64,000 nucleotides of DNA from Aquibacillus rhizosphaerae (lineage in GTDB: Bacteria; Bacillota; Bacilli; Bacillales; Amphibacillaceae). Under the pieces are notes generated by a model. The model saw nothing but the letters and a program-made list of their open reading frames with translations. It searched no databases and was not told where the DNA came from. Both the position numbers and the translations under genes were made by a program. The DNA lies in the NCBI RefSeq assembly GCF_030282825.1, contig NZ_JASTZU010000037.1:62001-126000 (forward strand). Direction: 5' to 3'. Positions 7,634 to 17,452 of the stretch are shown here, piece by piece. Positions within the stretch are counted from its first letter, which is position 1. Every line of letters starts with the position of its first letter.

Positions 7634-8374
7634 TTATTGTAATATTTTCACTCTATTTAAAATAGCAACGGCGTTTTCAACTCGTTCTTCTGAAGGAGGC
7701 TCTACTCCTGCAAGTTTATACTCTAAACCGAGGTTCTCCCATTTATATATCCCTAGCTTATGGTAAGGAAGCACTTCTATTTTCTCTACATTACCTAACG
7801 TTTGGATAAAATCAGACAATGGATATAAATATTCATCAAAGTCACTTATACCAGGTACTAATACATGACGAACCCAGACAGGAACCTGTTTTTCTGAGAG
7901 ATAATTTGCTAAATCGATAATATGTTCATTAGACATTCCTGTTAGTTCTTTATGTTTGGTGGGATCAATATGTTTTAAATCCAGAAGAACTAAATCTGTT
8001 AATTCAAGTAACTCATCAAGATTTTTCATAAAGCGAGGAGAGCGACTAAAACAACCACCAGAACTATCAATTGTGGTATGAACACCCAACTTTTTCAATT
8101 CTCTAAATAACTCAATTAAGAATTCTAGTTGTAGTAAAGGTTCCCCACCACTCACCGTCACGCCACCATTTGTCGATTGAAAGAATGGAAGATAGTCTTT
8201 TATATCTTTAACAATCTCTTGCACACTCATTTCTTTACCCTGATTAATTTTCCAAGTATCAGGGTTATGGCAAAACTGGCACCGTAGCAAGCACCCCTGT
8301 GTAAATATAACGTAACGTAGACCTGGACCATCAACAGTTCCACAAGTTTCTATTGAATGAATTCGACCTTTCAT
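7634..8374 (-). CDS. pflA: Pyruvate formate-lyase activating enzyme
   Basis: A radical SAM enzyme that places the glycyl radical on PflB. The 4Fe-4S motif C28-X3-C32-X2-C35 (TQGCLLRCQFCHNP) and the SAM-binding VSGGEPLLQ are intact, and 246 residues is the normal PflA size. GGAGGG ten bases upstream fixes ATG 8374. It lies 199 bases downstream of pflB on the same strand, with a GC hairpin in the gap, and shares the terminator at 7590. Expression presumably follows the Fnr-type promoter in front of pflB. Confidence 0.97.
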   Translation of the reverse strand: MKGRIHSIETCGTVDGPGLRYVIFTQGCLLRCQFCHNPDTWKINQGKEMSVQEIVKDIKDYLPFFQSTNGGVTVSGGEPLLQLEFLIELFRELKKLGVHTTIDSSGGCFSRSPRFMKNLDELLELTDLVLLDLKHIDPTKHKELTGMSNEHIIDLANYLSEKQVPVWVRHVLVPGISDFDEYLYPLSDFIQTLGNVEKIEVLPYHKLGIYKWENLGLEYKLAGVEPPSEERVENAVAILNRVKILQ

Positions 8375-8404
8375 GTTGTCACCCTCCTCGCTTTTATTGG
8401 GAAC

Positions 8405-8425
8405 GAGGGGGAAAAGCGCCCCCTC
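8405..8425 (-). other. GC-rich hairpin in the pflB-pflA intergenic mRNA
   Basis: GAGGGGG (8405-8411) pairs perfectly with CCCCCTC (8419-8425) around a seven-base loop. No U run follows on the minus strand, so it is not a standard terminator. It could protect the pflB mRNA or mark a processing point, letting pflA be made at a lower level. Confidence 0.5.
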
Positions 8426-8573
8426 TGGAATGTTTACTCTTATACATATACCATTTCTGTACTTCCTATCTGTCTTCCATCAATGAAAAATCATTTCGTA
8501 TTATTCACAAAATTTTGAAGCAAACAATCACTGAAACAAATGCATTTCTTGTTTCGAAAGTTCTTCTACTTTT

Positions 8574-10829
8574 TTACATACTTTCGTGGAATGTACGGTT
8601 AATAACATCGATTTGCTGTTCTCTTGTTAACTTAATAAAGTTAACCGCATACCCTGATACACGAATTGTTAGTTGTGGATATTCTTCTGGGTGTTCCATT
8701 GCATTAAGCAAGGTTTCTCGATCAAATACGTTTACGTTTAAGTGATGTCCTTTTTTAATCACATATCCGTCAAGCATTCCAGCTAAGTTCACTTCTCTAG
8801 TTTCTTCTTCCTTACCAAGTGCTTTAGGTACGATAGAGAAAGTATTGGAAATACCGTCTAAAGCATATTCATATGGCATTTTAGCTACTGAACTTAATGA
8901 CGCTAATGAACCGTTGCTATCACGACCATGTAGTGGATTTGCACCAGGAGCAAATGGTTCGCCTGCTTTACGTCCATCTGGTGTATTGCCTGTCTTCTTC
9001 CCATAAACAACGTTAGAAGTGATTGTCAAGATTGATTGGGTGTGTTTAGAATTACGGTAAGTTTTATGTTGCTTAATCTTATTCATGAAACGTTTTACTA
9101 GATCAGCAGCAATTTGGTCGACACGATCGTCATTGTTACCGTATTTAGGAAAATCACCTTCAACTTCATAGTCCACCACAAGACCATTTTCATCACGTAT
9201 TGTTCTAACCTTCGCAAATTTAATTGCACTTAATGAGTCAGCAACTACCGATAGACCTGCAATACCACAAGCCATCGTACGAAGTACTTCACGATCATGT
9301 AACGCCATTTCAATTCGCTCATAGCTATATTTATCATGCATGTAATGAATAACATTTAATGCATTTACGTAAAGACCGGATAACCAATCTAACATCGTAT
9401 CGTACTTTGCCATTACTTCATCATACTCTAAATATTCTGATGTAATAGGTGCGTAATTTGGAGCTACTTGAACTTTTAATTTTTCATCTACTCCACCGTT
9501 AATGGAGTATAGTAATGCTTTAGCAAGGTTAGCACGTGCACCAAAGAACTGCATTTGCTTACCAATCGCCATTGCAGAAACGCAACAAGCAATCCCATAG
9601 TCATCCCCATAAATATCTCTCATTAAATCGTCATTTTCATATTGGATAGAACTTGATTTAATAGACATTTTCGCACAATACTTTTTATAATTATCAGGAA
9701 GTTTAACTGACCATAAAACAGTTAAGTTCGGCTCAGGTGCTGGACCTAAGTTATCCAATGTGTGTAAGAAACGGAACGAGTTCTTCGTTACCAACGGACG
9801 ACCATCTTGAGCTATACCACCAAGAGATTCTGTAACCCATGTCGGGTCTCCACTAAATAACTCATTGTATTCAGGAGTTCTTGCGAATTTTACAAGACGT
9901 AACTTCATCACAAAATGATCAACAAGTTCTTGTGCTTCACTTTCCGTCAATACACCATTTTCAATATCTCTTTCCACATATATATCTAAAAATGTGGATA
10001 CACGTCCAAGTGACATCGCAGCTCCATTTTGCTCTTTTATTGCAGCTAAATATCCAAAGTATAACCATTGGAAAGCTTCTTGCGCTGTAGTAGCAGCTTT
10101 GGAAATATCAAAACCATATGCCTTACCTAGTTGTTTTAATTCACCTAATGCGCGAATCTGTTCTGAAGTTTCTTCGCGATCACGAATGACATCTTCAGAC
10201 ATTGTGCCATTACCAATTAAATTCAATTCTTTTTTCTTTTCTGCAATTAGGTGGTCAACACCATAGAGCGCAACTCTGCGATAGTCACCAATAATTCTTC
10301 CACGACCATAAGCATCAGGTAAACCTGTTACAATACCTGCTTTACGTGCCATTCTCATTTCAGGTGTGTATGCATCAAAAACACCTTGGTTATGAGTTTT
10401 ACGATATTCAGTGAATACTTTTTCAACTTCCTCATCAATTTTAAATCCGTACGATTCTGCTGCTGCAACTGCCATACGCATCCCACCGTATGGTTGTAAG
10501 GATCGTTTAAATGGTTCATCTGTTTGTACACCGACTACTTTTTCTTTATCCTTATTTAAATATCCAGGTCCATGTGATGCAATTGTAGAAACAATTTTTG
10601 TATCTAAATCTAGCACACCACCATTTTCACGCTCCTGTTTTGTAAGATCCATTACCCGATCCCATAAAGCTAATGTATCTTCTGTTGGCTCAGCCAGAAA
10701 TTGATCATTTCCTTCATATAGAGCAAAGTTTTTCAAAATAAAGTCACGAACATCTATTTCTTTTTGCCATCTTCCTTCTTTAAAACCATCCCAAGGGTTC
10801 TGTTGCAACACTTCTTCAGCTACTTTCAT
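8574..10829 (-). CDS. pflB: Formate C-acetyltransferase (pyruvate formate-lyase)
   Basis: Glycyl-radical enzyme that splits pyruvate to acetyl-CoA and formate during anaerobic growth. The adjacent catalytic cysteines lie at residues 415-416 (GIACCVSAM) and the radical glycine at 726 (RVSGYAVNF), positions close to those in E. coli PflB; length 751. A longer frame begins at 10868, but AAGGAGG lies eight bases before ATG 10829, giving the usual start [16 protein letters not shown]. The promoter at 10889-10939 has an Fnr-type site at about -42. PflA is downstream. Full activity needs anoxia, because oxygen cleaves the radical protein. Confidence 0.97.
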   Translation of the reverse strand: MKVAEEVLQQNPWDGFKEGRWQKEIDVRDFILKNFALYEGNDQFLAEPTEDTLALWDRVMDLTKQERENGGVLDLDTKIVSTIASHGPGYLNKDKEKVVGVQTDEPFKRSLQPYGGMRMAVAAAESYGFKIDEEVEKVFTEYRKTHNQGVFDAYTPEMRMARKAGIVTGLPDAYGRGRIIGDYRRVALYGVDHLIAEKKKELNLIGNGTMSEDVIRDREETSEQIRALGELKQLGKAYGFDISKAATTAQEAFQWLYFGYLAAIKEQNGAAMSLGRVSTFLDIYVERDIENGVLTESEAQELVDHFVMKLRLVKFARTPEYNELFSGDPTWVTESLGGIAQDGRPLVTKNSFRFLHTLDNLGPAPEPNLTVLWSVKLPDNYKKYCAKMSIKSSSIQYENDDLMRDIYGDDYGIACCVSAMAIGKQMQFFGARANLAKALLYSINGGVDEKLKVQVAPNYAPITSEYLEYDEVMAKYDTMLDWLSGLYVNALNVIHYMHDKYSYERIEMALHDREVLRTMACGIAGLSVVADSLSAIKFAKVRTIRDENGLVVDYEVEGDFPKYGNNDDRVDQIAADLVKRFMNKIKQHKTYRNSKHTQSILTITSNVVYGKKTGNTPDGRKAGEPFAPGANPLHGRDSNGSLASLSSVAKMPYEYALDGISNTFSIVPKALGKEEETREVNLAGMLDGYVIKKGHHLNVNVFDRETLLNAMEHPEEYPQLTIRVSGYAVNFIKLTREQQIDVINRTFHESM

Positions 10830-10895
10830 TTTTGTTGCCTCCTTATTATGATTAATCCCATTGTTCAATAGTGAACAAATTAATATCTTAAGTTG

Positions 10896-10939
10896 ATTAT
10901 ATACCTTCGGATGAATTTCCGAATGTGATAAATGTCACA
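10896..10939 (-). promoter_or_regulatory. pflB promoter with Fnr-type site
   Basis: On the minus strand a TATAAT -10 box occupies 10896-10901, so transcription should start near 10889. Centred about 42 bases upstream is TGTGATAAATGTCACA (10924-10939), a perfect TGTGA-N6-TCACA, the Fnr/CRP consensus used in Bacillus. That distance is the standard class II activator position. CRP-like sites of this type are the known anaerobic control point of Bacillus Fnr. No fnr gene is in the window. Confidence 0.75.
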
Positions 10940-11223
10940 TTTAAAAACTGTTATACTAAATGTTCTTAAAATGTTCATATTTTAAATCATAGAGATACTA
11001 ATTTTTCGGATAAAACGGAACCTTTATTAATTAAGGGTTTATTCTTTAAAAGAACGAATAATTACACCCTTGTTTATTTGCAAACGACAACTGTACTAAC
11101 CTGTTATATTAACATTTAAACAAAATAGTAGTACAGACTTCTTTTGTTCTACTGACACTTTTATTGTATAGCTTCATCTATCTAGCAAAACCTAAAGTAT
11201 CAGTGAAGAGGAGGAATAATGTA

Positions 11224-11481
11224 GTGGAAGAAAAAAATGATATACATTCAGAAGATACAATTATATTTGAAGACGACCAAGGTAATGAAACGACCTTTAT
11301 GGTAGATGCAGTTATTGAAATGAATAAAGCTGAATTTGTTCTCTACTCAGATGGGGATGAATTATTAGTTAGTAAAATAATTCGTCAAGGTGATGAAGAA
11401 ACCCTTGAAGATGTATCCGACGAAGAGATGCAAGACATCATTCAGGAATATGAAAAAACTTTAAATGGAGAAGGAATGTAA
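11224..11481 (+). CDS. DUF1292 family protein (YrzB-like)
   Basis: An 85-residue acidic protein with the DUF1292 core (DTIIFEDDQGNETTFMVDAVIEM…EFVLYSDGDELLVSKI) and an acidic C-terminal helix. Members are conserved cytoplasmic proteins of unknown function in Firmicutes. The reading frame continues upstream to 11164, but AGAGGAGG (11207-11214) lies nine bases before GTG 11224, which is chosen. The next small gene starts two bases after its stop, so the two are cotranscribed. Confidence 0.75.
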   Translation: MEEKNDIHSEDTIIFEDDQGNETTFMVDAVIEMNKAEFVLYSDGDELLVSKIIRQGDEETLEDVSDEEMQDIIQEYEKTLNGEGM

Positions 11482-11482
11482 C

Positions 11483-11722
11483 TTGAATTTGGATAGTAGC
11501 TTACTTTATGCAGTTAAAGCAGTAGTTGATGCGAGAGAATCAATAGAAATTGGTGATAACCATTCATACAGTAACTCTCGAGAAAGAGATGAAATTCACA
11601 TGAATAGTTTGGAGCATTTGATTACTAATGTACAAATTGATCCAGCAAACATTGAAGAAAGGCATTTACTTCAATACGCAACAGGTTTACTAACAGAAAT
11701 ACACACTAAAAAAACTAACTAG
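11483..11722 (+). CDS. Hypothetical protein, 79 aa
   Basis: Not recognised. It is an acidic, probably helical protein without membrane segments. TTG 11483 lies eight bases behind AGAAGGA (11469-11475), a site located inside the end of the DUF1292 gene; the alternative ATG 11465 has no ribosome site. The tight coupling to DUF1292 and the shared terminator make it a likely real gene whose translation depends on its neighbour. Confidence 0.6.
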   Translation: MNLDSSLLYAVKAVVDARESIEIGDNHSYSNSRERDEIHMNSLEHLITNVQIDPANIEERHLLQYATGLLTEIHTKKTN

Positions 11723-11723
11723 T

Positions 11724-11758
11724 AAAGGCACACTGCTTTATATGCAGTGTGCCTTTTA
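11724..11758 (+). terminator. Terminator of the DUF1292 pair
   Basis: A 13-bp perfect stem AAAGGCACACTGC/GCAGTGTGCCTTT (11724-11736, 11744-11756), seven-base loop, followed by T's. Confidence 0.88.
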
Positions 11759-11840
11759 ATCATTTCTTCTTTATTCTGTATTATTTCAATTTTTTTCTGA
11801 ATAGAATGATACAAGCTTTCGTTAAAGGAGAGAGAATGTC

Positions 11841-12473
11841 ATGGGTATTTTTTTCAGCTATATATTTCTTGGATTATCTCTAGCTGCACCAATAGGACCG
11901 ATTAATGCAGCCCAATTAGATAAAGGGATAAAAAATGGATTTCTTCATGCATGGTTTATTGGGTTAGGGTCTATTAGCGCTGACCTTATCTACATGTTAG
12001 CAGTTTATTTTGGAGTGGTTAGTTTTTTAGAAATACCTTTAATGAAAACATTCCTTTGGTCATTTGGGAGTTTCGTTTTAATTTATACAGGTATTGAAAG
12101 CTTATTACATGTAAATAAAATATCTATGGTGGACAAGCGTGACAAAACCAGTTCCCTATTAAAGACATTTTTCACTGGTTTTTTCCTGTCGTTATCCAAT
12201 CCACTCACCATTCTTTTTTGGCTAGGGATATATGGATCTGTGCTAGCACAGACAGTTTCTAAATATGATGCTACACATCTGGCTTTATATAGTAGTGCCA
12301 TTATTACTGGTTTACTGTTATGGGATTTTACAATGGCAATTGTGTCGAGTAGTTTTCGCAAATTCTTAACCGATCGAGTTCTCGTATGTATTTCAGCATT
12401 GTCCGGATTATCTCTTGTTGGGTTTGGCATTTATTTTGCAATCCAAGCATGCAATCTTTTATTTAACTCATAG
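11841..12473 (+). CDS. LysE/RhtB-family amino acid exporter
   Basis: A 210-residue inner-membrane exporter with about six helices and the family hallmark near the N terminus, SLAAPIGPINAAQLDKGIKNGF, plus the LSLSNPLTILFWLGIYG segment in the middle. LysE-type proteins export amino acids or similar solutes by proton or sodium exchange; the substrate is not determinable here. AAAGGAGAGAG is placed normally before ATG 11841. It is monocistronic, and most like YisU of Bacillus. Confidence 0.88.
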   Translation: MGIFFSYIFLGLSLAAPIGPINAAQLDKGIKNGFLHAWFIGLGSISADLIYMLAVYFGVVSFLEIPLMKTFLWSFGSFVLIYTGIESLLHVNKISMVDKRDKTSSLLKTFFTGFFLSLSNPLTILFWLGIYGSVLAQTVSKYDATHLALYSSAIITGLLLWDFTMAIVSSSFRKFLTDRVLVCISALSGLSLVGFGIYFAIQACNLLFNS

Positions 12474-12529
12474 TGTGTGTCACCTTTTCGCCCTTTTTTA
12501 ATAAGTTATCTTAGAAAGGGGTGCTACTT

Positions 12530-13249
12530 GTGCATTTATTTACCCAAGCACAACTAAATCATAACATGTTTAACTTCAAAGAATGGGAACTACGTGCATA
12601 TCATACATTTTACGAAATGTTATCTACTAAGGAAATCATGTTCCCATGTATTCCAGCAACGCAAGGAGTACATTTAGGACAATTTCGATATGGATTCATA
12701 AATCATCCAAACGATACTTCAACTGCTACACAAGTTGCAGCGATATTGAAACAATATAGCCTAGAATATAAAACTATTGGCGATTATACGTCACTAATTA
12801 TTTTTTTCAACCATCAGGATAATTCTGATGAAGAAAATGTTATTTCATATGAAGACAAATTCTGGAATCTATTAAATGAAGTTAGTTTGTTAGATGAAAA
12901 AGAGTGGCCGAAGGAAATACCTAAACATGCGCAGCATCCTCTTTGGGAATTTTGCTTTCATGAGGAACGTTATTTTGTGTTTTGCGCTACACCAAGTCAT
13001 GTTAAGAGGCGTAGCAGAAGCTTTCCATATTTCAACTTAGCTATTACCCCTCGCTCAGTTTTTGAAAAATTCAAAACACAACCAAACTCACAAGCAGTGA
13101 AAAGGATGATTCGAAAACGCTTAAACAATTATGATTCAATAGCGCCACATCCATCCTTAAAAGAATATGGAGAAGAAAATAACTACGAAGCAGACCAGTA
13201 TTTCTTGCGGGATGATCAATCAAAACAATCCAAATGTCCTTTTCATTAG
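12530..13249 (+). CDS. YqcI/YcgG family protein (GntA-like)
   Basis: A 239-residue soluble protein of the YqcI/YcgG family, recognised by its N-terminal FKEWELRAYHTFYEMLS, the FPCIPATQGVHLGQFRYGF segment, the ATQVAAILKQY region and FHEERYFVFCATPSHVKRRSRSFPYFNLAITPRSVFE. One member, GntA of guanitoxin synthesis, is a heme-dependent N-hydroxylase acting on a guanidino compound, so an oxidase role is possible but unproven for this protein. GTG 12521 lies inside the ribosome site; GTG 12530, eight bases behind AGAAAGGGG, is chosen. No biosynthetic partners are adjacent. Confidence 0.8.
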   Translation: MHLFTQAQLNHNMFNFKEWELRAYHTFYEMLSTKEIMFPCIPATQGVHLGQFRYGFINHPNDTSTATQVAAILKQYSLEYKTIGDYTSLIIFFNHQDNSDEENVISYEDKFWNLLNEVSLLDEKEWPKEIPKHAQHPLWEFCFHEERYFVFCATPSHVKRRSRSFPYFNLAITPRSVFEKFKTQPNSQAVKRMIRKRLNNYDSIAPHPSLKEYGEENNYEADQYFLRDDQSKQSKCPFH

Positions 13250-13294
13250 AAAAGTCAAGGAGCCCATATTTCTATCATGGACTCCTTGACTTTT
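13250..13294 (+). terminator. Terminator after the YqcI/YcgG gene
   Basis: AAAAGTCAAGGAG (13250-13262) pairs perfectly with CTCCTTGACTTTT (13282-13294). Confidence 0.85.
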
Positions 13295-13400
13295 CGCTTA
13301 ATAAATTTAGAGAACTGGTAATAACTTTGCAAAGTCTCCTGCTTATACACAACTAAAAGAACTGCATACGTTTAAGTACACAGCTCCCAACTCCTTCTTG

Positions 13401-14843
13401 TTAAGTATTAGCTTCCTCTTTTGCCTGTTGGGAAGCACGTTCTTCAGCCGGAGTAGTTCCTTTAAGTAAAAATGATAATACCAAACCAATTAAGGAAAGG
13501 CCTGTCGCTACATAAAATGCAATATTAACACCATGAATGGATTCACTAGGGGTAGCATCTGCTCCTGTGTCTAAGGCCGCACTTGTCATGACAGTAACAA
13601 GGATAGCTGTTCCAATTGATGCTGCAACTTGACGCATTGTATTATTCATCGCCGTACCGTGTGGTATTAAGTTTAATGACAATGAATTCAGGCCTGCAGT
13701 TGTTACAGGCATCATTACCATTGACATTCCAAACATACGAATACCAAATACAATCGTTAAGTAGGTTAGTGAAGTGGATGTTGACAAGTTCGTAAACAGA
13801 AATGTCGTCACTGTCATTAAAGTCAAGCCAGTTATGGTCAACCACCTCGCACCAATCTTGTCAAATATCCGTCCAGTTATCGGCGACATAATGCCCATTA
13901 GTATTGCTCCAGGCATAATCATTATTCCTGATTCTAATGGAGTAAATCCAGCCATTCGTTGCATATAGATTGGTAGAATTGTTTCAGAACCAATCAACCC
14001 CATAAATACAATCATTCCAATTATCGTAGTAATTGTAAAAGTTTTATTTTTGAACACCCTAAATTCAAGTATAGGCTGTGTTAATTTAAATTGTCTTAAT
14101 ATAAATATCGTAAGCGAAATAGCACCAATGATTATAGAACCAATGACATATATACTCTGCCAACCATAATCCCCGGCACTACTAAATCCATATAACAATC
14201 CACCAAATCCGATTGAAGATAGTATAATCGATAAAATATCTACTTTAGGAAAAGTTTGCTTCGTAACATTTTTCATAGCAAAATAGGCAAATAAGATATC
14301 AATTAGTGCAATAGGGATAATAATATAAAATAAAACCCGCCATGGATAGTTTTGAACAACATAACCTGATAAAGTAGGTCCAATCGCGGGGGCGAAAGAT
14401 ATAACTAAACCAACTAACCCCATCGCAGCTCCACGCTTTTCAATCGGAAAAATTGTGAAAAATACTGTCATCATTAATGGTAGCATGATTCCTGCACCAC
14501 TAGCCTGAATAACCCGACCGAAAATCAGTACACCAAAGGTCGGTGAAACTGCACAAACGACTGAACCAATTGTAAATATAGACATTGCGGAAATAAATAG
14601 CTTGCGTGTCGTAAATGTTTCAATTAAAAAAGCAGTAATCGGGATCATTACGCCGTTAACGAGCATAAAAATTGTTGTTAACCACTGTGCTGTGTTTTCC
14701 GTTATCCCAAAGTCTTCCATTATATGTGGGATGGCTGTCGCCATTAAAGTCTGGTTCAGTATTGACACAAAACCACCTGTAAGTAGAACGGCAACAATTA
14801 ATTTTATGTTTAAATTTTGTATTCCTTCTTTTTGTTGTTCCAT
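13401..14843 (-). CDS. MFS multidrug efflux transporter, DHA2/EmrB-QacA family
   Basis: A 480-residue, 14-helix proton-driven drug exporter. Family motifs are LNQTLMATAIPHIMEDFGI in helix 1 and the motif-C region GLVISFAPAIGPTLSGYV in helix 5; the closest named relative in Bacillus is LmrB (lincomycin and puromycin resistance). ATG 14855 touches the ribosome site AAAGGGG directly, so ATG 14843 is the more likely start. It follows a TetR gene on the same strand with about 30 bases between them, a self-regulated efflux operon. The drug range cannot be predicted. Confidence 0.92.
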   Translation of the reverse strand: MEQQKEGIQNLNIKLIVAVLLTGGFVSILNQTLMATAIPHIMEDFGITENTAQWLTTIFMLVNGVMIPITAFLIETFTTRKLFISAMSIFTIGSVVCAVSPTFGVLIFGRVIQASGAGIMLPLMMTVFFTIFPIEKRGAAMGLVGLVISFAPAIGPTLSGYVVQNYPWRVLFYIIIPIALIDILFAYFAMKNVTKQTFPKVDILSIILSSIGFGGLLYGFSSAGDYGWQSIYVIGSIIIGAISLTIFILRQFKLTQPILEFRVFKNKTFTITTIIGMIVFMGLIGSETILPIYMQRMAGFTPLESGIMIMPGAILMGIMSPITGRIFDKIGARWLTITGLTLMTVTTFLFTNLSTSTSLTYLTIVFGIRMFGMSMVMMPVTTAGLNSLSLNLIPHGTAMNNTMRQVAASIGTAILVTVMTSAALDTGADATPSESIHGVNIAFYVATGLSLIGLVLSFLLKGTTPAEERASQQAKEEANT

Positions 14844-14872
14844 AATATTTTTCATCCCCTTTAACCTTAAAA

Positions 14873-15757
14873 CTATCGATTATCAATCAGTAACATTTGT
14901 AACGCTTTAACTTCCTTAGAAAATGCTGACCATTTTCCTAAATACTCTATTAATGCTTCGATTAAAAATACTCTAGACTCCGTACTTTTTAACTCTTCTT
15001 CTAAAAGAGCAATAGTCGAACCAATATCATTTCTGATTTTTTCATCCTGTGTAACATCTTTTATTCTCTGCTTTAATTGATACAATAATTCAGTAACCAG
15101 GTCTTCTTCGGATACCAAGTTGTTTTTTTCTGCCATTTCCTCAAATTCTTTCATCATTTCATTCGTTAATACTGGAATAATATGATCCGCTTGATTAATC
15201 ATTGCTTCAATACTAAACACAGCAAAGTCAGCAACACGTTCTGCATTTACATTAATTTTTTCATGTATTAATAGATGAATATATTCTTTTAGCAACCCCT
15301 GTAAAGTGATAACTAAATCCCATATATACGGTTCAATTTTAGACCCATAAACTTGAATCAACACTGATTTATGCCAATCAATCATCTCTGCTCTAATCTT
15401 ACGCATTACTGGTCCAAATTGTTTATTTTTATCGACTGGTAATGATTTTGAAATTAAATTAAAGTAGTCTTTATTTTCCAAGATCCCTTTGAACTCAATA
15501 ATAATCATATTTCGTAATTTCTCTTTGGGCACAAGAGAATTATCAATATTTATGTATTTAGCTTTACTGAACATATTGTCATGATTATATTTAAAAACTT
15601 GAATTAGCAAATCTTCTTTTGACTCAAAGTTTTTATATAAAGACCCTTTTGAGATTCCGCAACCCGATGCAATTTCTTGCATAGAGGTAGAGAAATAACC
15701 TTTTTGAGAGAATAGTTTAATTGCAGCTTCCATAATTTCAGTGCGTTTCTGATTCAT
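14873..15757 (-). CDS. TetR-family transcriptional regulator
   Basis: A 294-residue repressor. The N-terminal helix-turn-helix is clear (IMEAAIKLFSQKGYFSTSMQEIASGCGISKGSLYKNFESKEDLL), and the C-terminal part is about 60-80 residues longer than a typical TetR ligand domain, ending in a predicted helical extension. It is the first gene of an operon with the EmrB-type exporter, so it most likely represses both until a substrate of the pump binds. AGGTGATG precedes ATG 15757. Two candidate operator palindromes lie upstream. Confidence 0.92.
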   Translation of the reverse strand: MNQKRTEIMEAAIKLFSQKGYFSTSMQEIASGCGISKGSLYKNFESKEDLLIQVFKYNHDNMFSKAKYINIDNSLVPKEKLRNMIIIEFKGILENKDYFNLISKSLPVDKNKQFGPVMRKIRAEMIDWHKSVLIQVYGSKIEPYIWDLVITLQGLLKEYIHLLIHEKINVNAERVADFAVFSIEAMINQADHIIPVLTNEMMKEFEEMAEKNNLVSEEDLVTELLYQLKQRIKDVTQDEKIRNDIGSTIALLEEELKSTESRVFLIEALIEYLGKWSAFSKEVKALQMLLIDNR

Positions 15758-15840
15758 AATACATCACCTAATTCTTCATTAATATTAACAGCATCTTGTT
15801 TTAAAACATGGGCATTTTACAACTAGGTAAATAATTTAGT

Positions 15841-15872
15841 GACTTATAAGTCGTTAGAGAACCGTTCAGTTC
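15841..15872. promoter_or_regulatory. Candidate TetR operator palindromes
   Basis: GACTTATAAGTC (15841-15852) is a perfect 12-bp palindrome, and GAACCGTTCAGTTC (15859-15872) has GAAC/GTTC arms. Both lie about 90-115 bases upstream of the tetR start, where an autoregulatory site is expected. Binding is inferred from position only. Confidence 0.4.
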
Positions 15873-16004
15873 TATTGCACATAACAAAAATTATAAATAT
15901 AACGATAGGTTACTGTCAAAGTATCTGTTTAGCACAACAAACACCTAAAAGATATGATTGAATATCGTAAACAAGGAGTGTTTATTTTAGAAGGAGGAAC
16001 AGCC

Positions 16005-16907
16005 ATGAATTTTGATTATAATCAACCGATTGGTCATCAAGAAAATATTCCATCAAACTTTCCACCTCAGCACCAATTACAACAACCAGGAATTGAATCC
16101 CTTATGGTACCGAAACCTATCGTTGAAGATAAAGAATATAAAGGTGCTAATAAATTAAAAAATAAAGTAGCGATTATTACAGGAGGAGATAGCGGTATAG
16201 GTGCTGCTACTGCAATTGCTTTTGCCAAGGAAGGTGCAGATATTGTTATTCCTTATTATTATGAGTATGAAAACGAGGATGCTTTTCGTACAAAACATCG
16301 AATTGAAGAGGTAGGTCGTAGGTGTTACCTATTAGTTGGTGATTTAAAAAACGAGGATAATTGTAAACAAGTTATTAAACAAACCATCCAATACTTTGGA
16401 AAACTTGATATTTTAGTGAATAATCATGCCGTTCAATTTCCTCAAGATAATTTAATAGATATAACGAGTGAACAATTTGATGTTACCTTTAAAACAAATA
16501 TTTATTCCTACTTCTATTTATGTAAAGCAGCTATGCCATACTTGGATAAAGGAAGTTCCATCATAAATACTGCATCAATTGTCGCTTATGAGGGGAATAA
16601 AAAGTTATTGGATTACTCTGCAACAAAAGGAGCAATAGTTGGGTTTACAAGGGCTTTATCTCAGAACCTAGCAGAAAAGAGTATTCGTGTAAATGCCGTT
16701 GCACCAGGGCCAATTTGGACACCACTTATACCAGCTAGCTTTTCGGCAAATTACATTGCTGAAAATTTCGGGACAGATGTACCCTTTAAGCGAGCAGGCC
16801 AACCTTATGAATTAGCACCTGCATATGTATATCTAGCATCAAAAGACTCTTCTTATGTTACAGGTCAAGTTATTCACGTCAATGGCGGGACTATGGTTAG
16901 TTCCTAA
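16005..16907 (+). CDS. Short-chain dehydrogenase, general-stress YhdF/YdaD type
   Basis: A 300-residue NAD(P)-dependent SDR of the group with a 45-residue N-terminal extension rich in Pro and Gln (QPGIESLMVPKPI), as in Bacillus YhdF, YhxC and YdaD. The cofactor motif is TGGDSGIG, the NNHA motif is NNHAVQFPQ, and the catalytic Ser…Tyr-X3-Lys appears as TASIVAYEG…YSATK. The substrate is unknown. A longer frame starts at 15954, but AGAAGGAGG lies just before ATG 16005. Relatives are sigma-B stress genes; no clear sigma-B promoter was found here. Confidence 0.9.
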   Translation: MNFDYNQPIGHQENIPSNFPPQHQLQQPGIESLMVPKPIVEDKEYKGANKLKNKVAIITGGDSGIGAATAIAFAKEGADIVIPYYYEYENEDAFRTKHRIEEVGRRCYLLVGDLKNEDNCKQVIKQTIQYFGKLDILVNNHAVQFPQDNLIDITSEQFDVTFKTNIYSYFYLCKAAMPYLDKGSSIINTASIVAYEGNKKLLDYSATKGAIVGFTRALSQNLAEKSIRVNAVAPGPIWTPLIPASFSANYIAENFGTDVPFKRAGQPYELAPAYVYLASKDSSYVTGQVIHVNGGTMVSS

Positions 16908-16916
16908 GTATTGTAT

Positions 16917-16945
16917 AGGCTACACTAGGTGTAGCCTTATTTTTT
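16917..16945 (+). terminator. Terminator of the SDR gene
   Basis: A nine-base perfect stem AGGCTACAC/GTGTAGCCT (16917-16925, 16929-16937) with a three-base loop is followed by TATTTTTT. Confidence 0.85.
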
Positions 16946-16961
16946 GCTATTTTCTAATAAA

Positions 16962-17337
16962 TTGTTATTTACGACAGATGATATATAAAGTATGCACTAA
17001 CTGCTATGTTGATTTCCTGTATAGTTCGTTAGATTAGTGTTTCATCCATCACCCTTCGGAAATACACTACGCTTTCCGTGGGCTCGCGCTGAGCCTCCTC
17101 GATAGCAAATCTTTTAGGGTGGGGCGAGTAATCGTAGTCCCACGAGCTGAAGATCCACTCAGAAGCGTTTTTCTTCTGAGTTAGCTGAAGCCATGCCCGT
17201 GAAAAGCGGAGTATTACAGTCAATCAATATTGCTACAGATTAGAATTGCATAAAAATTAAACATTCATAGTGCAAACTTTACATCGAGTTCGACGGCTTT
17301 AAAGCAACAATATTTACGAAAGAGACTATTTTTTTAT
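16962..17337. repeat. Long intergenic repeat, copy B
   Basis: Shares with copy C the head TTGTTATTTACGACAGATG/TTGTTTATGACAGATAGAA, then ATATAAAGT and AACTGCTATGTTGATTTCC, and with copies A and C the tail GTGCAAACTTTACATC. Its core is two-armed: AATACACTACGCTTTCCGTGGG faces CCCGTGAAAAGCGGAGTATT about 130 bases later as an inverted repeat, so the whole core can fold as one long hairpin. No credible gene lies inside; the minus-strand frame 17029-17223 is a translation of the repeat. Confidence 0.72.
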
Positions 17338-17452
17338 AATTTTTTTTATTATTTGATGCGTTATAATTTTACTTTTCATCAAAAATCTACTTTAATGAAT
17401 AGTGGGTAGTCGGACAAACTATCCATATAAATTCCTGCCGAGGTGATGAAAC

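Noticed and set aside
17029-17223. Minus-strand open reading frame of 64 codons
   Set aside because: It lies entirely in repeat copy B and reads its inverted core; no ribosome site is visible and comparable false frames arise from the other copies.
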